A DNA stretch of 64,000 bases, from NCBI GenBank assembly GCA_019914995.1, contig CM034133.1, positions 4,898,001 through 4,962,000 on the forward strand, given 5' to 3'. The position numbers were made by a program, and so were the translations under genes. The notes under the pieces are model-generated. The model searched no databases. It was not told the origin of the DNA and worked only from the letters and a program-made list of their open reading frames with translations. Positions 21,785 through 34,762 of this stretch are shown here, piece by piece. How positions within the stretch are numbered: the stretch's first letter is position 1; each line of letters starts with the position of its first letter. The DNA comes from Acanthochlamys bracteata (lineage: Eukaryota > Streptophyta > Magnoliopsida > Pandanales > Velloziaceae).

Positions 21785-22845
21785 ATGAATTACGGTGAGG
21801 GGCCTGCATCCGACGGTTCTTGTTATTACTCTCGTCTAGGTATCAGAAAAACAGCATCGACCGCTGAGATCCGGGCTGCTTATCGCAAACTAGCTCTGGT
21901 AGAGTTCTCTGGTTGTCCTTTCCTTTTTTCTATTTTTTTTTTGGTGGGGGATGTGGGGTGGGGGCGGGTGTGATGGGTGTTTCCATGATTACTAATGGTG
22001 GTTTTCCTAATGTATGATCGATTGCGATGGGTAGAGATGGCACCCGGATAAGTTCGCGAAGAATCCGTCGGCTGCAGGTGAAGCTAAACGAAGGTTTCAG
22101 AAGATTCAAGAAGCATATTCCGGTAAGCTTGATCGGTGTTATGAACGCTGTTTTGTTTAGTTTAAGTAATTGATGTCAACGGTTTAGTAACGGAGGTTTG
22201 GAATTGGGTGCAGTTCTTTCGGACGATGGGAAACGTGCGATGTACGATGCAGGCATCTATGATCCTTTCGATGAAGATGACCAAGTAATTTATTGATATT
22301 AATGTCCCCAAATTTGATCTTTTAGGTTTTTTTAGTTTGTTTGTAAAATTTTTACTGAAGATGGATGGTGTTATTGGACTGCCAGGATTTCTCGGATTTC
22401 ATGCAGGAGATGATATCGATGATGGACCGTGTGAGGCCGGAGGTAAAGTTTTGTAGTTTGTTTGGATTGTAACTTTTTCCATGAAAAGTCAAATTGACCA
22501 ATTTACCTCTTCAGTGGATTTAGGAGTTGTTTGGGATTGTTTATTGAAAAAGAATTTTTAAGAAAAAAGGAGTAATTAGGAATTTTGAAAATAAAATTTT
22601 TTAGTTTTTTTTTTAATAATAAAAAAGATAAAATAAGAAATAGTAAGTAATGCCCAGTAGCTCATAGGAGTACCGATTTTAACAAATGTTTTTTGTTGCA
22701 GAAGCCTGATAGCTTTGAGGATTTGCAGCGAATGTTAGAGGAAATGGTTAACGATAACTGTACCGGAAGTGGATCGTCGAACGTAGGTACCGGACGACGA
22801 GTTCCGGCGGATAATGGTCCGAGAAGGACAAAAAATTGCTGGTGA
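21785..22845 (+). CDS. small J-domain (DnaJ-like) co-chaperone
   Basis: The protein is a class C J-protein predicted to stimulate the ATPase of a cytosolic or nuclear Hsp70. Five exons with GT-AG junctions are read at 21785-21898, 22035-22122, 22214-22284, 22386-22442 and 22702-22845, giving 157 residues. The J-domain spans about residues 13-79. It has YYSRLGI, helix [13 protein letters not shown], the essential HPD at 41-43 (RWHPDK), and helix [18 protein letters not shown] ending KRAMYDAG. An acidic patch (PFDEDDQD) and a Met-rich helix ([12 protein letters not shown]) follow, then a short Ser/Gly/Arg tail. This matches small plant J-proteins in size and layout. The usual YYSVLG is YYSRLG here. 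No signal or membrane segment is seen. The fourth intron holds an AT-rich repeat copy. Confidence 0.9.
22515..22680. repeat. AT-rich repeat copy in the fourth J-protein intron
   Basis: The copy starts near GTTGTTTGGGATTGTTTATTG and ends before GCCCAGTAGC. It sits wholly within the 22443-22701 intron and leaves the splice sites intact. Confidence 0.45.
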
Positions 22846-23164
22846 AGGGAAAAGGGAAAGTCAAACTTGCCGATTTGGATTTTAATTTTAATTGGGGCCC
22901 TGTTTAGGTTAGTTTGGCAGGGTGATTGAAGTTTTTAACTTTGTGGAAGGATATTTATATGATGATATCTATCTCATTGATGTTTGATCAATCAATAACT
23001 TTTCCTGCAAAGCAATTGGAGTGCTGTTGTAGTTTGCTTGTTGTCAATATTGTGCTTTTGAATCTGGCATGCTTGCAGGGATCGGAAGAGTTGTAGGAGC
23101 CAGATTTTTGTTTGCGAGTCTAGACTTAATTTTAGCGGGGCCTCCGGTTCGACTGGGTTCTTAA
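22846..23164. other. 3' flank of the J-protein gene
   Basis: This is the probable 3' untranslated region and spacer. No clear AATAAA-type signal stands out; the closest A-rich stretch is CAATCAATAAC at about 22989. Confidence 0.4.
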
Positions 23165-23891
23165 CAGTGTTGTTAAAACCAATCCGGTGTTTCATCGGAA
23201 TGTTATCGGATTATCGATTAATTTATCGGATGATCGGATTGATTCACTAAGTCAAATCGAATTTATTAAATAAATATAATATATATATTAAATAATATTA
23301 CTGCAGTAGTTATTTAAAATATTTTTAAAATATGATTATATACAATAAATATATTTTTTGAAGTTATATTTTTTATTTTTGAAATAATAGTTTTCAAAAA
23401 GTCAAGATAATAATCAAAAAATTCAAAATATAAAAAATTTTCAATATTTTAAATATTACAAATTAACTACGTTATATGTAATTATGTATAATTATTTGTC
23501 GTCTTATACATATAGTAAGGATTAGTAAAGTAGAGATAATTATGCGGCAATCAATAGAGCGTGGTAGTAGTAGCAATAATTGGCGCCAAAAACGATAACA
23601 AAAAAATAGGTTAACCGGTTAGGAAGATGAGAGTTAAAAACTTAACAGAAATAATTCAAAACAGTAAAATAACTCAAAAAGCGATCATATTTTAATTTTT
23701 TATTTTTTTAATAATAATATCGGGTCAACCCGTTTTATCAAATTACCGGGTTATCCAAAAATCGATCGGGTCGATCGGATTTTATCGGGTTTGTTGCATA
23801 TCGGGTTATGCTGCTCACCCAACTCAGAATCGTGCCGGATCGTCGGGTTTCGGATCGATCCGGCAAGGTCGGGTTGGATTTTAAAACACTA
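23165..23891. mobile_element. hAT-like nonautonomous element
   Basis: The element has imperfect inverted ends: CAGTGTTGTTAAAACCAATCCGG at the left, and on the other strand of the right end TAGTGTTTTAAAATCCAACCCG. The flanks GTTCTTAA (23157-23164) and GTCTTTAA (23892-23899) look like an aged 8-bp target duplication, the hallmark of hAT transposons. Subterminal sequence is rich in ATCGGATY and CGGGTY motifs. There is no transposase. The flanks are ordinary spacer 0.3 kb downstream of the J-protein gene. Confidence 0.6.
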
Positions 23892-23899
23892 GTCTTTAA

Positions 23900-24734
23900 A
23901 GATCTGTCGCTATAGTCAGTAGTTTGATTAAGCTTGTTAATAGCGTCTTTACTTTTTGAGTTGGGATGCTCATAGAATCAGTGTTTGTTGCAATCAACTT
24001 AAACACTGAACTGGAAAAAGGTAAACTAGACCACTTCATGATATGGCATTTTTTTGATGATCAAGTCAACATGTGGTCTAGTTTGGATTTGGATTTTGTT
24101 CGAGTCGGAGCAGGTTTGGTATAAACTTCATCAAATTTATTGATTCAAAATTTGATTGGATTGAGTTACTAAAGTTTTGCTACTATGGCTTTGCATCGTA
24201 TGGCTTGTTCAGCCTGTGTGCAGTACCTGTTTATATTAAGATGGCTTGTTCAGCGTGTGTGCAGTACCTGTTTATATTAAGATGTGAAATCGTATTTTGT
24301 TTCCGTCGAAGAATATTGATTTGCCCACGTCCTTCTTAGATGCTTGTTTTTGTTGATGTGCTTTCTCTTGTTTATACTTCCATACACGATTTGATGCAAG
24401 GATGCCTTTTTTAGGTCTATCGCGGCCCCTGAATAACTTCAACGACACTGCCTGCTTGTTGTTGTTATAATTCAAGGTCGGATTTTGGGTCAAGTTTCAG
24501 AGTTTTGTTAGTTGAAATTTGAAAGGATATAATTAATGTAGGGACCTTTCTGGTATTTGGCCCAGTTGGAGATAGTTTTATGTTACAGGCTGTGCTAGAT
24601 ATTCTTTTGATAAAATCTTTGTTTTGAAGTAATGGATTGTTCGGAGGAAATCATTAAATATTTGAACTAAGGGTCTTGCGAGTTTATATGATTGACAAGA
24701 TGAACCGAATTGTCCGAACGAAAAACATATTCAG
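23900..24734. other. spacer without recognised gene
   Basis: The only clear structure is the 41-bp duplication at 24200-24281. Short reading frames such as 24272-24493 (minus) show no domain. Confidence 0.45.
24200..24281. repeat. 41-bp tandem duplication
   Basis: Units 24200-24240 and 24241-24281 start ATGGCTTGTTCAGC and end TTTATATTAAG, with a single difference (CCTG against CGTG). This looks like a recent slippage duplication. Confidence 0.9.
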
Positions 24735-25430
24735 ATGGAAATATTTTAGAGTATTTTAAAAATTTTTTATAAAATTTTTAATATTTATAAAAACTATATT
24801 ACAAAATATAAAATATAAAATATAAAATGTAAAATTAAAAAATTATTTTTTAGGGAACGCTTTATCAAAAGTCCCAGAAAAGGCGTTTAGCCGAGCTTAA
24901 AATTTTGAGGTTTTTTTTTAAAAACTACTTATTGACATTTTCTTCAAAAAATGGCTGTGTGTGTGTTTTTTATAGAAAAAAGTTTTTGAAAGTGTGTTCG
25001 GGTAAATTTAGTATTTTTTTTGAAAAAAAACTAAAGAAAGTGCCTCATAAAGAAGTGCTAAAAAGTTGAGGAATAAAACAACATAATTGAAATATGCTTG
25101 TTGAATATATATTAGATATTATATTAAATGTATTTTATATATTTTTTAATTGTAAATTCTTTTACAAGTTAATAAATTAATTTGTTGGTGTAAAATTTTT
25201 TTATAAATTAAGAAAGTTTGGGAATGCTTATTGAAAATGAATTTTTTGAAAAAAAAATATTTTGAAAATTTTTAAAAATTGAGTCCTATTTTTTACTTTC
25301 AAAATTTTTTATATTTTTTAAAATTAAAAAAATCTGTAAAAATTTCAAAAATTTTATTAAAAAACATAAAATAAAATTAGAATGAAAAAAAAAAGTCTCT
25401 TCCAAAGTCATTTCCGGGTGTTTTTGAGTG
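24735..25430. repeat. AT-rich repeat copies
   Basis: Two copies can be seen, at about 24735-24880 (ending AGGGAACGCTTT) and about 25205-25430 (starting GTTTGGGAATGCTTATTG, ending CATTTCCGGGTG). They share the same order of A/T blocks as the other copies. Confidence 0.45.
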
Positions 25431-27190
25431 TTATAAACATAAAAGCGTGCAGAGCGCAGTTGTGCTTCTCAGTCACAGGTAAACATAAAAGCAAAAATAA
25501 GTGTAAAGCAAATACTCAATGCAACAGTCAACTAACAAAAGTTTTGCTAAACCAACTTTAAAAGTGTGCTAGCTAAGCACAGCACAATCTGAAACAATAA
25601 ACGGAGACCTGCAACAATGAATGACCATTAGCATTGAGTCAAAGAGACACAGAGGTTAACAGAGGCCAATAATGGCCATCACGGTTGCAAAACTAGCACC
25701 ATTAAGTCATCGCGTATAGACTTGAAATCAAAGAACATAATCCCAAAGATATCTTCCATCATCCGAATAATCTAAACAATACCATCTGAACAATCGCCGT
25801 CCCTGTAGTTTTTAAAGATAATTAAATATTTAGTCATCTATGATGACCGCCAAAATAAAACAAATGAAATTATAACACCACCACAAGTAAATAAGCTGGT
25901 TGATAGCAAACCAACACATCTGCAACCCATAGAAGGAAAGTCCATCTCTCACATGAATGCAATAACCTTAATAATAAACACATTCACCCCAGGCCCCTTC
26001 AATATCAGGCAACAAATTGCTTAGTTGCATTCAGACTATCTAGCTGTACCTAATAAGCTTGTTAACAATCTCTAGCGATTGGGTGAGCGATTAACAATGG
26101 TGCCTAATTGCTATTTTCTTATGTGAACTGCAGTCATAAAACAAATATGAATATTCATATTAACAACCTAAATGAGGGGATAAAGGAATTAGAGAAAATA
26201 CCACTTTCTCATAAGAAGCAGTCTTGGAAATTATTTTGATAAAATAACATCTGAAAATGATTTGATAATAATTTTATCATATTAACAACTTCAATCCGAT
26301 TTAGTAATTTATAGGCTTAAATCGGAAAAATAACAAATTTAATAAAATTTTATATGAACAATAATATTATAATATATATATATATAATTGTTTTGATCTC
26401 TATTTAATTCTTATAATTATGTAAACGAGTTAGCAAGGATAAGCCAACTTTGTTAATAAGTATAATACTTATACTTTTGCATTGTGGTACTTACACAAAG
26501 TATATCATTTTATATTTCAAACAGAGTTTTTAAACCGTTTTATAAATTTTACACTACAAAATTACTGTTCACACAAATTCATCAAATTTGGATATATTTT
26601 TAGTCTTCAATTTATCTTTATAATTGTTAAACCGTACACTTACATCAATCATGTATGTGATGAAGCATAAAATACCATCCAAATGATACATAACATTACC
26701 AATATGAAACATAAAAAATATAAGTTAGATACATTTTTATTAATTAATTCTAAAAATTTATTTTCTAAGATAATACCGAACAACTTTATCGTTGGTGCCT
26801 ATATATGTGTAGTAGCGACCAATTCAAGAGCATTGGTCACTGTTATGTAAGTTAACAGCGACCGTATGTGTGTGGTTGGTCGCTATTATCTTATTAATAG
26901 AGACCTTTAACTATCTTGTCATTATTTCATATTAGTTGTTACAATTCTCATTTGATCTCTATAGATTAGTTCATTAATGATATTTTTTTCTATTGAATAT
27001 CTTCACTTGAAATTGATATCCTTTACATAGTATAGTCAGTTCCTTACCGGACCGGTCGGGTCCAAACAGAAACAGGCGACTCGACTGCCGTTTCATATCA
27101 AGTCACTATTTATCGAATCACTAGCAAGAGCCGATGGAGGCAGCAAAAATGACATAGTCACTGGCGAGACAGAATGAAGTTGAGTAAATT
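25431..27190. other. spacer without recognised gene
   Basis: The sequence has low complexity in places, including an AT dinucleotide run at about 26376-26390. At 26815-26890 there are AGCGACC and GGTCGCT motifs in both orientations next to TGTAGTAG. This resembles the subterminal part of a CACTA transposon, but only a fragment is present. Confidence 0.4.
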
Positions 27191-29787
27191 AGTTGGCAGA
27201 AGAACTATTCTTCTTTGTCGCAAGCAAGCTCGACGTAATATATTGGACAATGGAAAAGCTTAATTACGCTGATTTAGATATCGACTTAAAACACAAAAAG
27301 GAAAGAAACTCTCTTTTGCACTCATTTATGTCTATATTTGTAGAAGGAGCGAATACTTGCTTTTTAAATATAATCTTTTTCAGGGCTATTCTTCTTCGCC
27401 TCTTGCTATCCGTTGTTTTAGCAGCTTGTCTGTTCGTTGCTGCTATCGCAGCACTGAAGAGCACCCTCTTCACTCACTTCCAGGATTCGAAGGAAAATTT
27501 ATGAACTACTATGCTGGTTGAATTAATCAATTTAGTTAGGCAAGATTTCCTTGATTTCTGTACTTTTTTCATAAATATTTTTGAAGTTCAATTAGTGATA
27601 AATTTGTTCAATTGCTACTAAGAGCTTAAAATTTTCTCTACTTTGCAAAAGTTAGATTTTGTAAATATTCTTGCTATCTGGCTTCTTTTTTAACCCACAC
27701 AATAATTTAGGGACTTTTACTGATGAACAACTTATAAACTCTAAAACATCATCATTGGAGAAACAGGCTGGCCAATACAAGCGGAATCAGGCTAGGCTGG
27801 AGTTCACCTGCCGACACAGCACATTTCAATAATAATCTTATCGATCTCATTAATTTCTATCTAATTTTTGTCTTATCTACGATGTCGCCGGAAATCTTGA
27901 AGGTAATTACTTGAACTTTTCAAATATTGCTAGCTTTTCTTTCAAAAATTAGAGAAAAAGTTGGTGAAGTTGAAGTCAAAAGCCGGCAAGATCTTGAATT
28001 TTGGTAAAGGTGACTGTTAGAGAATGTCATCGGATACTATCGTTACTCTGACGCTAGCTACTCCAACAAGGTTGATCTAGTGGACCGACCCAATAACCCG
28101 TCGAGTAAACTGATGACCCGGTAATTCGATAGCTTTTCTGAATTGACACCCAAGTTGAGTCAAACTACACTCTCTTTAAATCCACATCTTCATATTTATA
28201 AAAGTCTCTCGGAGTTTCTTTAGTAATTGAATGAACCATTGGATTTGGTAAAGGGTGGAAAAAGCAAAGGAGAATATAAAATGAATGCAAAAATAGTTCG
28301 CAAAGTTCTATTATTGAATTGGTGAAATGTCATTCCAGTTTTAGATTATTAAAACTAGAGAAGATTGTCAATTTCTAACTTCATGTTTTTTAATTAGAGA
28401 AGCTTGTATGAGTTCTATCCAAGTTCTATCCTTCTGTATAAATTTTGAAATTCAGTATCAGTTCAATTTCAACTGTTTTATTTAATAACCAAAAATAATG
28501 ATATCATAAATTACAAAAGCATCATCTCTTTTTAATTACCAAAGAAATATCTTTTAGTACTAAAACTATATAGTTAATATATGAAACTCATAATAACATA
28601 TATTTATAATCATATTTTTTACAAACACACAAAATTAATTCCTTTATTTCAAAAACAATACACAATGTTGGCAATTTGATCCGAAAAACTATCCTGTTCG
28701 ATATGTCATGAATTGACCCGCCGGTAGGCGGGTTAATCAATAGGCCTACCAAAATTGGTGTAAATGGAAAAGAATATATCTTACAATATGAAGTGATTGC
28801 AACTGAGTTGGGATGCTGATTGTTTAGGAATGCCTCCACAACAGCAACAAACAGATTACTAGATCCAATTACAACACTTCAGTAATTGCAATTACATCAA
28901 CAACAATCTTTTACAACACTTCCGTCTTCAACAAGAACACACAAGAAAGTTGAATCCGAATTGTTAGAACAGAAAAGAGTCTAAGGAAACTCTCAAGATG
29001 AAATTGTAAATCAAAATCAAACTATAATTTTTTGCAACTGCCCAATACCGAGGACAAGATCGTTCTTTGCTTAATAACTCAAAATTTAAAACGCATATAT
29101 AGTAGACCAAATTCTTCAAGACACAAAAAACCAAAAATCAATCCTTACTTTAACAAAAACGTTTCAAGAAGAACAATAACAGAAGTTTTAAAGAAAATTT
29201 CCTGAAAACAGAACAACAAAATATTCCAAAAATAAAACTTTCCATTCACATTGAGTTAGAATGGTCTAATACTCAAACATTATTCACCAGCATTCAAGTA
29301 TTCAACAACAGAGAGAAGGAAATACTGCTCATTATGCATCACCAAGCTATCGCTGAAGAAATTCCCTACGGAAAAAAATAACGCTCACTAAAAAGATGAA
29401 ATATTCAATAGACTATGCAGAGTAGAAATTATATTTTCTAATCTCTATATATCAAGACAACTCAGAATCCCCGTTTCATTGAAGAAACGAAAACCGCTAG
29501 TTTGAAGCAAAACACGATTGAAGAACTTGAAGTTAAGGATCACTATTTTACTTCTAGGGTTTGCTCACGCACTCAGTGCCCGTATGATGACCTCGCCGAA
29601 GATCAGACAATAGTGTGAAGAATCGCTAAAGTTTTTGGTTGCAATAGGTCAAATCAAAAAAATTTTCTGGCGTGAGAGACGGAAATCACAGGAGGATAGA
29701 GCTCGCACGCTGTAACAGCGAGTAGAATGAATCGAAGCGACAAAGCGAAAGAGCGGAGCTGCGGTGGAGTGAATCGCAGCGGCGAAG
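27191..29787. other. spacer with unassigned, GC-richer end
   Basis: No gene is recognised. The reading frame at 27193-27504 lacks an ATG start and shows only a hydrophobic stretch. An inverted repeat GACCCGCC/GGCGGGTT occurs at about 28714-28733. The final part (about 29560-29787) is GC-richer and open on the minus strand. It could be a first-exon fragment interrupted by the adjacent gypsy insertion, but no family is visible. Confidence 0.35.
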
Positions 29788-30456
29788 TGATGCACAGGAC
29801 CAAGAAATTGTCGGACAGAACAGAGAAGGGCATTTCCTTAGCAAGAGATAACGGATTTCCAGTTGCAGGACTTATCCCGATTGCCAGGAGAAGCATCAGT
29901 CACCTGTTACAGACTCAAGACTCAGATACATTAATATTGCTAAGACAAATTTAGCGATTAGTATTAGATGTTAAGAAGTCTTACGGAGTTCGAGTTTTTT
30001 AAGGAATCTAATTATAGATAGCACATTGGGTACGTTTTAGAAGTACTTATAAAATAAAATTTTTTTAAAATAAAAAATATTTTTATTTTTTTATTTTTAA
30101 AAAATAATAAAAATATATAATAAAAAAATTTTATTAGGTAAAATTTTTCTATATTTTTTAAATTTTTAAATAAATTTTTTAGGTATTTATAAAATATGTA
30201 TTGAAAAACGTAAAATAAAAAATTAAAAAGCTCCATTGGGAAAATGCAATTTCAAACAGTGTTCGTTTAGAAATTCCTTACAAGTGGAATTTTATTACGC
30301 ATAGAAGTTATTTTGTAAAAAACTCCTAGTTTAGCTATAAATAATAAGCATTGTAAGCGTCAATAGAGATAGAAAGGATTTATGCATTAGCTATCTTTGA
30401 ATTATAGTTTACTAGTTATTTTATTACATTCCAATATTTGTTGAAAAGGTGAATCA
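29788..30456 (+). repeat. 5' LTR of the 29788-34762 gypsy element (with insertion)
   Basis: The LTR starts TGATGCACAGGACCAAG and ends GTGAATCA. It matches 34311-34762 except for an extra block at about 30024-30262, which belongs to the AT-rich repeat family. TTAGCTATAAATAATAAGC near 30332-30350 is the likely TATA region and is conserved in the partner LTR. Confidence 0.8.
30024..30262. repeat. AT-rich repeat inserted in a gypsy LTR
   Basis: The block is absent from the partner LTR at 34311-34762, which dates its insertion after the retrotransposon arrived. It begins near TTGGGTACGTTTTAGAAG and ends near CTCCATTGGGAAAATGC, with long A/T blocks between. This is the best evidence in the window that the AT-rich family moved as discrete units. 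Confidence 0.65.
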
Positions 30457-30459
30457 ATT

Positions 30460-30472
30460 TGGTACCAGAACA
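30460..30472 (+). promoter_or_regulatory. primer-binding site of the 29788-34762 gypsy element
   Basis: TTGGTACCAGAAC follows the 5' LTR after three bases and is a decayed version of TGGTATCAGAGC. Confidence 0.6.
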
Positions 30473-33400
30473 AAGTCCATAGAGAAGCGCTGCTCTAACA
30501 CCCCGACTCACCGAAGACTCCTGAGCCTACCATCACCACTGGAGATGCCTTGTAAGAATCTTCCAGTGCACTATCCAACCAAACAGCAATAACACTAAGA
30601 GAGAACCTTGTGTTGGAGGAAATAAAACGCATGTCATCCAATATAGAGAGGCTCACTCCGGTTGTTCTTGCTAACCAAACCAAACAAGTACCAAATAGAA
30701 AACCAGCAACCTAAGTGAATCCCATCGAGTAGAACATGCTTCAAGAGGTGACTTCCTCGGACATCCAAACAAATCACCCTACTATTTTAGCAATATAGTC
30801 CACTAGTATATCCACAATTTCACGCCAAGTACCACCTATCCAAAACAGTAATGACTAGCAATGGCTCCAAAGAAAACAGCAACAAATGCCATCTGCACCT
30901 TCGTCATCCAAACCAAATACTGTCTTTCGCATAAATGACCAATGCGAATCCTATTGGCAGCAAACTCTATTAAACTATACAAACCAACCCTTGTCAGGAA
31001 CATAAAATACCACCACTCAAACATATACTAGAGAATCTAAGTACTTCAAAACCCAACACATCCAGCACCACAATCACATAAACCTATACTCAACCTTATC
31101 TTTCAAGGAGAAACACAAGTTTTTTTATTTTGATGGTAATGGGCCAAATGAGTAGTTGTACTTGGCGGAAAAGTTTTTCAAATTTTACAACACACCACCT
31201 TGGGATCGAGTGAGAATTATTACAATGTACTTTTAGAACGAAGCTAATAGATGGTACCAAAGCTTCGAGCGGGATAAACCCCAACACTATTGGGAAGAAT
31301 TTCGTGAAGTCTTATTGATGAGGTTTGACCCTACTGCTTTCGGAGATCCTAGCTTCTCCTTACAATAGTTGCATTGGATCACTAGGAGAGTATTTGGCTG
31401 CTTTCGAAGACCTTCCGACACAGCTACCCTCTACTTTAGAGTAAGACTTAGTTTGGAGGTTATGGGGAGGACTTCCAAAGAACCTCGAGATGGAGGTGAT
31501 GGTAGCAAGACCTAAAGAGTCACAGACGGCATATATGTTAGCTGAGATGTTTGAATACAAGAATTCAGTAGAGTCATCCAGTCTACGTGTAGGAAGACAC
31601 ACACCAACTCGGCAATTTCAGCCGTCTTCAAGTTACACGTAGACTTTTAGGCAGCTTGCATCCAGCACACTAGTAACAACTAGTCCAGCACTAAATACTC
31701 AATCCAAACTGTCAAATTTGTCAGTGACTGAGATCAATTCAAGGAGATCAAGGGCCTATGTTTCTATTGTGATGAGAGGTATGTACCTGGCCATAAGTGC
31801 ACGACTCGTCTATATGCAATTGCAGTTAGCAAAGCTAACAAATTGGAAGAAGGAGATATCGAGGAAGAATAAGATGCGGACATGGAGATTGCCACGTTAT
31901 CTCTCAATGTGATGCGTGGCTTGACTGAACTACAGACATTACGTGTTGCTAGAAAAATCGAGAATCAAGAGGTCTTTATCTTAAGCGATTCAGGAAGCAC
32001 CCATAACTTTATATTAGATCGCCTTGTGAAGCACTTGAGGCTGAGCTCTTCACCCGTACGGGCCCTTAACGTAGAGCTTGCGGACGGGAGGCCTCACTCT
32101 GTTGATGTCATATGCAAGCAAGTTCCATTAAACATTGGAAGAATGGAATTGATGGTGGATGGGTACCCCTTTCCTGTAGGTTATAATGGCTTGAGGGCTT
32201 AGGGGAAGTGGTGAGCAATTGGCAGCATTCGCAAATGAGGTTCACATTGAATGGCCACGAATGCACCCTACAAGGTGTCCGGGAAGCAGGAGTGTCTAGG
32301 TTACATGTTCTTAGCTCTAAATCTTCCTTTTGTTCTATAAGACTAGCGCGTCTGAGGCACCTGACAAGACTGCCCTAAATGAATAGGGTGCTGCCTATAT
32401 AGTTACAAAATCTTATAGAACATTAAACATCAATCTTCAACCAGTTTTGGGAATGCCTCCTCAATGTTCCCACGATCATGTCATTCCATTGCTGCCCGAA
32501 ACTGCACCAGTTAATGTAATACCCTACAGTTATCCCCACATTTAGGAAGCTGAGATATAGAACGCCGTATCGGATATGCTATCACAAGAGCTAATCCAAC
32601 CAAGCAGCTCAGCATTTCCTCTCCAGTTTTGCTGGTTAAAAAGAAAGATGAATCTTGGCGTTTTTGTGTTGATTATAAAGCACTAAACAAGATCACCGAC
32701 AAGGATAAGTTTTCGATACCCATAATTGATGAACTATTAGATGAGTTACATGGTGCTCGTTTCTGTTCTAAGTTAGACCTCAATTCAGATTATCACCAAA
32801 TTCGCGTGAAGACGGAAGATGTCCACAAGACGGCTTTTAGAACGCATGACGGGCGCTACGAATATTTGGTCATGCCTTGCAGCTTAACCAATGCCCCGGC
32901 AACCTTTCAATCCCTCATGAACGAGATTTTTTGACCCTATCTTCGTAAATTTGTATTAGTTTTATTTGACGATATTCTTATGTACAACAGGACTTGGCAA
33001 GACCATTTGGATCACCTAGTCATGGTATTTTCAATTTTGAAGAAGAAACAACTATATGCTAACTTGGCAAACTGTTGTTTTAGGTGCAAGCAACTAGAGT
33101 ACCTTGGTCATATTGTTTCCAAAGATAGCATTGCAACAGATCCTGTGAAGATTAAGGCCATGACAGACTAGCTAGTGCCCAACTCGGCCACTGAACTTAG
33201 GGGATTCCAACCCGTCCCCGCAAGTGGATCAACTGGCTACACTGGATGGAGTATTCGTACAACACAAGCACTCACTCGGCCAGTAGAACAACACTCTTCG
33301 AAGCAGTTTACGATAGGCCACCACCTGCATTAGTTGCTTGGCCAGTAGGATCTCAGCAACTGGATGAATTAGGCGAGCAGTTTGCAAACAGGATGACATC

Positions 33401-33628
33401 CTTAAGGAGCTACGCTTTCATTTTGTGCGAGCTCAAAATAGGATGAAACAACGGGCGAAAATCACAAAAAGGAGAAACATTTTCAACCAGGGGACCAAGT
33501 ACTGTTCAGATTACAGCCTTATCGACAATCCTCAATAGCTGAATGAAAGAACCATAAGCTAAGGTATCGCTACCATGGGCCATACTCCGTGCTCGAAGCT
33601 GTTAGACCAGTAGCATATCGGCTGGCAT

Positions 33629-34151
33629 CAAGGTTGTCAAAATCGGAATCTTAGGTAGGATCGTTTTGCTTGAGTATGATTATAAGATCGAGATCTTGTA
33701 GTAAGATCGTAATATTTTACATATCGATAAATTTTATAAATTTTTTTTTTCAATACCATTAAAAATCTTTTATAAAAATTTTTCTAATATTTTTTCTAAA
33801 AAACATTTTAGTATATTTAAAAAATTTAATTTTTTTTAAATTTTATAGAAAATTTCTCAAAATTATAATTTTTTAGAAAAGATTCAAACTTTTATAGAAA
33901 ACTCTCTAAAATTTTATAAAAAAACTCTTTCAAATATAGTTAATTATAAAAAATTTTACAAAAATTTCTTCACAGGTAAAATCGTATAAGATTGTAAAAA
34001 AATGGGGATCTTACCGATTTTAAAATTTAAATCAGGATTTAGATGGGATTTTACTCAAAAAATATTTAACTTGAGATCGAGATCGTTTAGGTGAAGTAAA
34101 ATCGTAAAATCGTAAGATTTTAAGATTTAAATCGGGTTTTTGATAACCTTG
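33629..34151. mobile_element. hAT-like miniature element nested in the gypsy element
   Basis: The 523-bp element has inverted ends CAAGGTTGTCAAAA (left) and CAAGGTTATCAAAA (right, other strand). It is flanked by a perfect 8-bp target duplication GCTGGCAT (33621-33628 and 34152-34159). The interior is AT-rich with GATCGAGATC and AAATCG motifs and has no transposase. The 8-bp duplication and terminal CAAGG point to the hAT superfamily. It inserted after the gypsy element and is therefore younger. Confidence 0.8.
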
Positions 34152-34310
34152 GCTGGCATTGCCTTCAACATCCAAAATTAATCTAGTTTTTCATGTATCC
34201 CAGTTTAAGGATGATAAGTTCTTATCACGAAATTTGATTGGAAGAACCATCATTGAAGCTATACCCGAAGACGGCCTCGAGGACGAGGCTGAATCTCAAG
34301 GGGAAGGGAG

Positions 34311-34762
34311 TCATGCACAGGGCCAAGAAATTGTCGGACAGAATAGAAAAAGGCATTTCTTTAGGAAGTGACAATGAAATTCCAATTGTAGGACTTGTCC
34401 CGGTTGCGAGTTCTAACAGTTTGAGAGCATCAGTCATCTATTACAGACTCAGGTGCATTAGTGTTGGTAGGACTCACTTAGCAACTAGTAATAAATGTTT
34501 AGAAGTCTTGCAGAGTTAGAGTTTTTGGAGTCTAGTTGTTAATAGCACAGTTAAAAGCTAAGAGTTTCTTATGTTTAGAAGTTCTTTGCAAGTTTAACTT
34601 TATTAGGCATAGAAGTTTTTTTTTAGAAGAGCTCCTGGTTTAGCTATAAATAAGCATTGTAAGCCTCAATAGAGGAAGAAAGGATTTATGCATTAGCTAT
34701 CTTTGAATTATAGTTTACTAGTTACTTTGTTACATCCCAATATTTGTTGAGAAGGAGTATCA
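34311..34762 (+). repeat. 3' LTR of the 29788-34762 gypsy element
   Basis: The LTR follows the purine tract AAGGGGAAGGGAG directly and ends GAGTATCA. Compared with the 5' LTR it lacks the AT-rich insertion and shows scattered differences. Confidence 0.8.

Larger units (their letters stand above)
29788..34762 (+). mobile_element. Ty3/gypsy retrotransposon with nested insertions
   Basis: A plus-strand gypsy element lies between LTRs at 29788-30456 and 34311-34762, flanked by CGAAG (29783-29787) and TGAAG (34763-34767), a one-mismatch 5-bp target duplication. Parts in order: primer-binding site (30460-30472), Gag with zinc-knuckle remnants (about 31100-31880), and protease (about 31930-32190; SDSGSTHNF, VELADGRPHSVD). 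Reverse transcriptase follows (about 32630-33170; [18 protein letters not shown]), then a shortened integrase region (33180-33600 and about 34155-34300; FHVSQFKDD). A polypurine tract ends at 34310. An AT-rich repeat sits in the 5' LTR and a hAT-like miniature element near the 3' end. It has many breaks, lacks much of RNase H and integrase, and is old. Confidence 0.85.

Noticed and set aside
23992-24500. Possible second gene downstream of the J-protein
   Set aside because: There are no domains, splice-linked exons or codon bias; only short frames and a 41-bp duplication are present.
26808-26895. Second CACTA element
   Set aside because: Only AGCGACC/GGTCGCT motifs and one TGTAGTAG are visible, with no pair of termini, so it is mentioned only as a fragment in the spacer.
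27193-27504. 103-codon plus-strand frame
   Set aside because: It has no ATG start, a hydrophobic low-complexity part and no recognisable domain.
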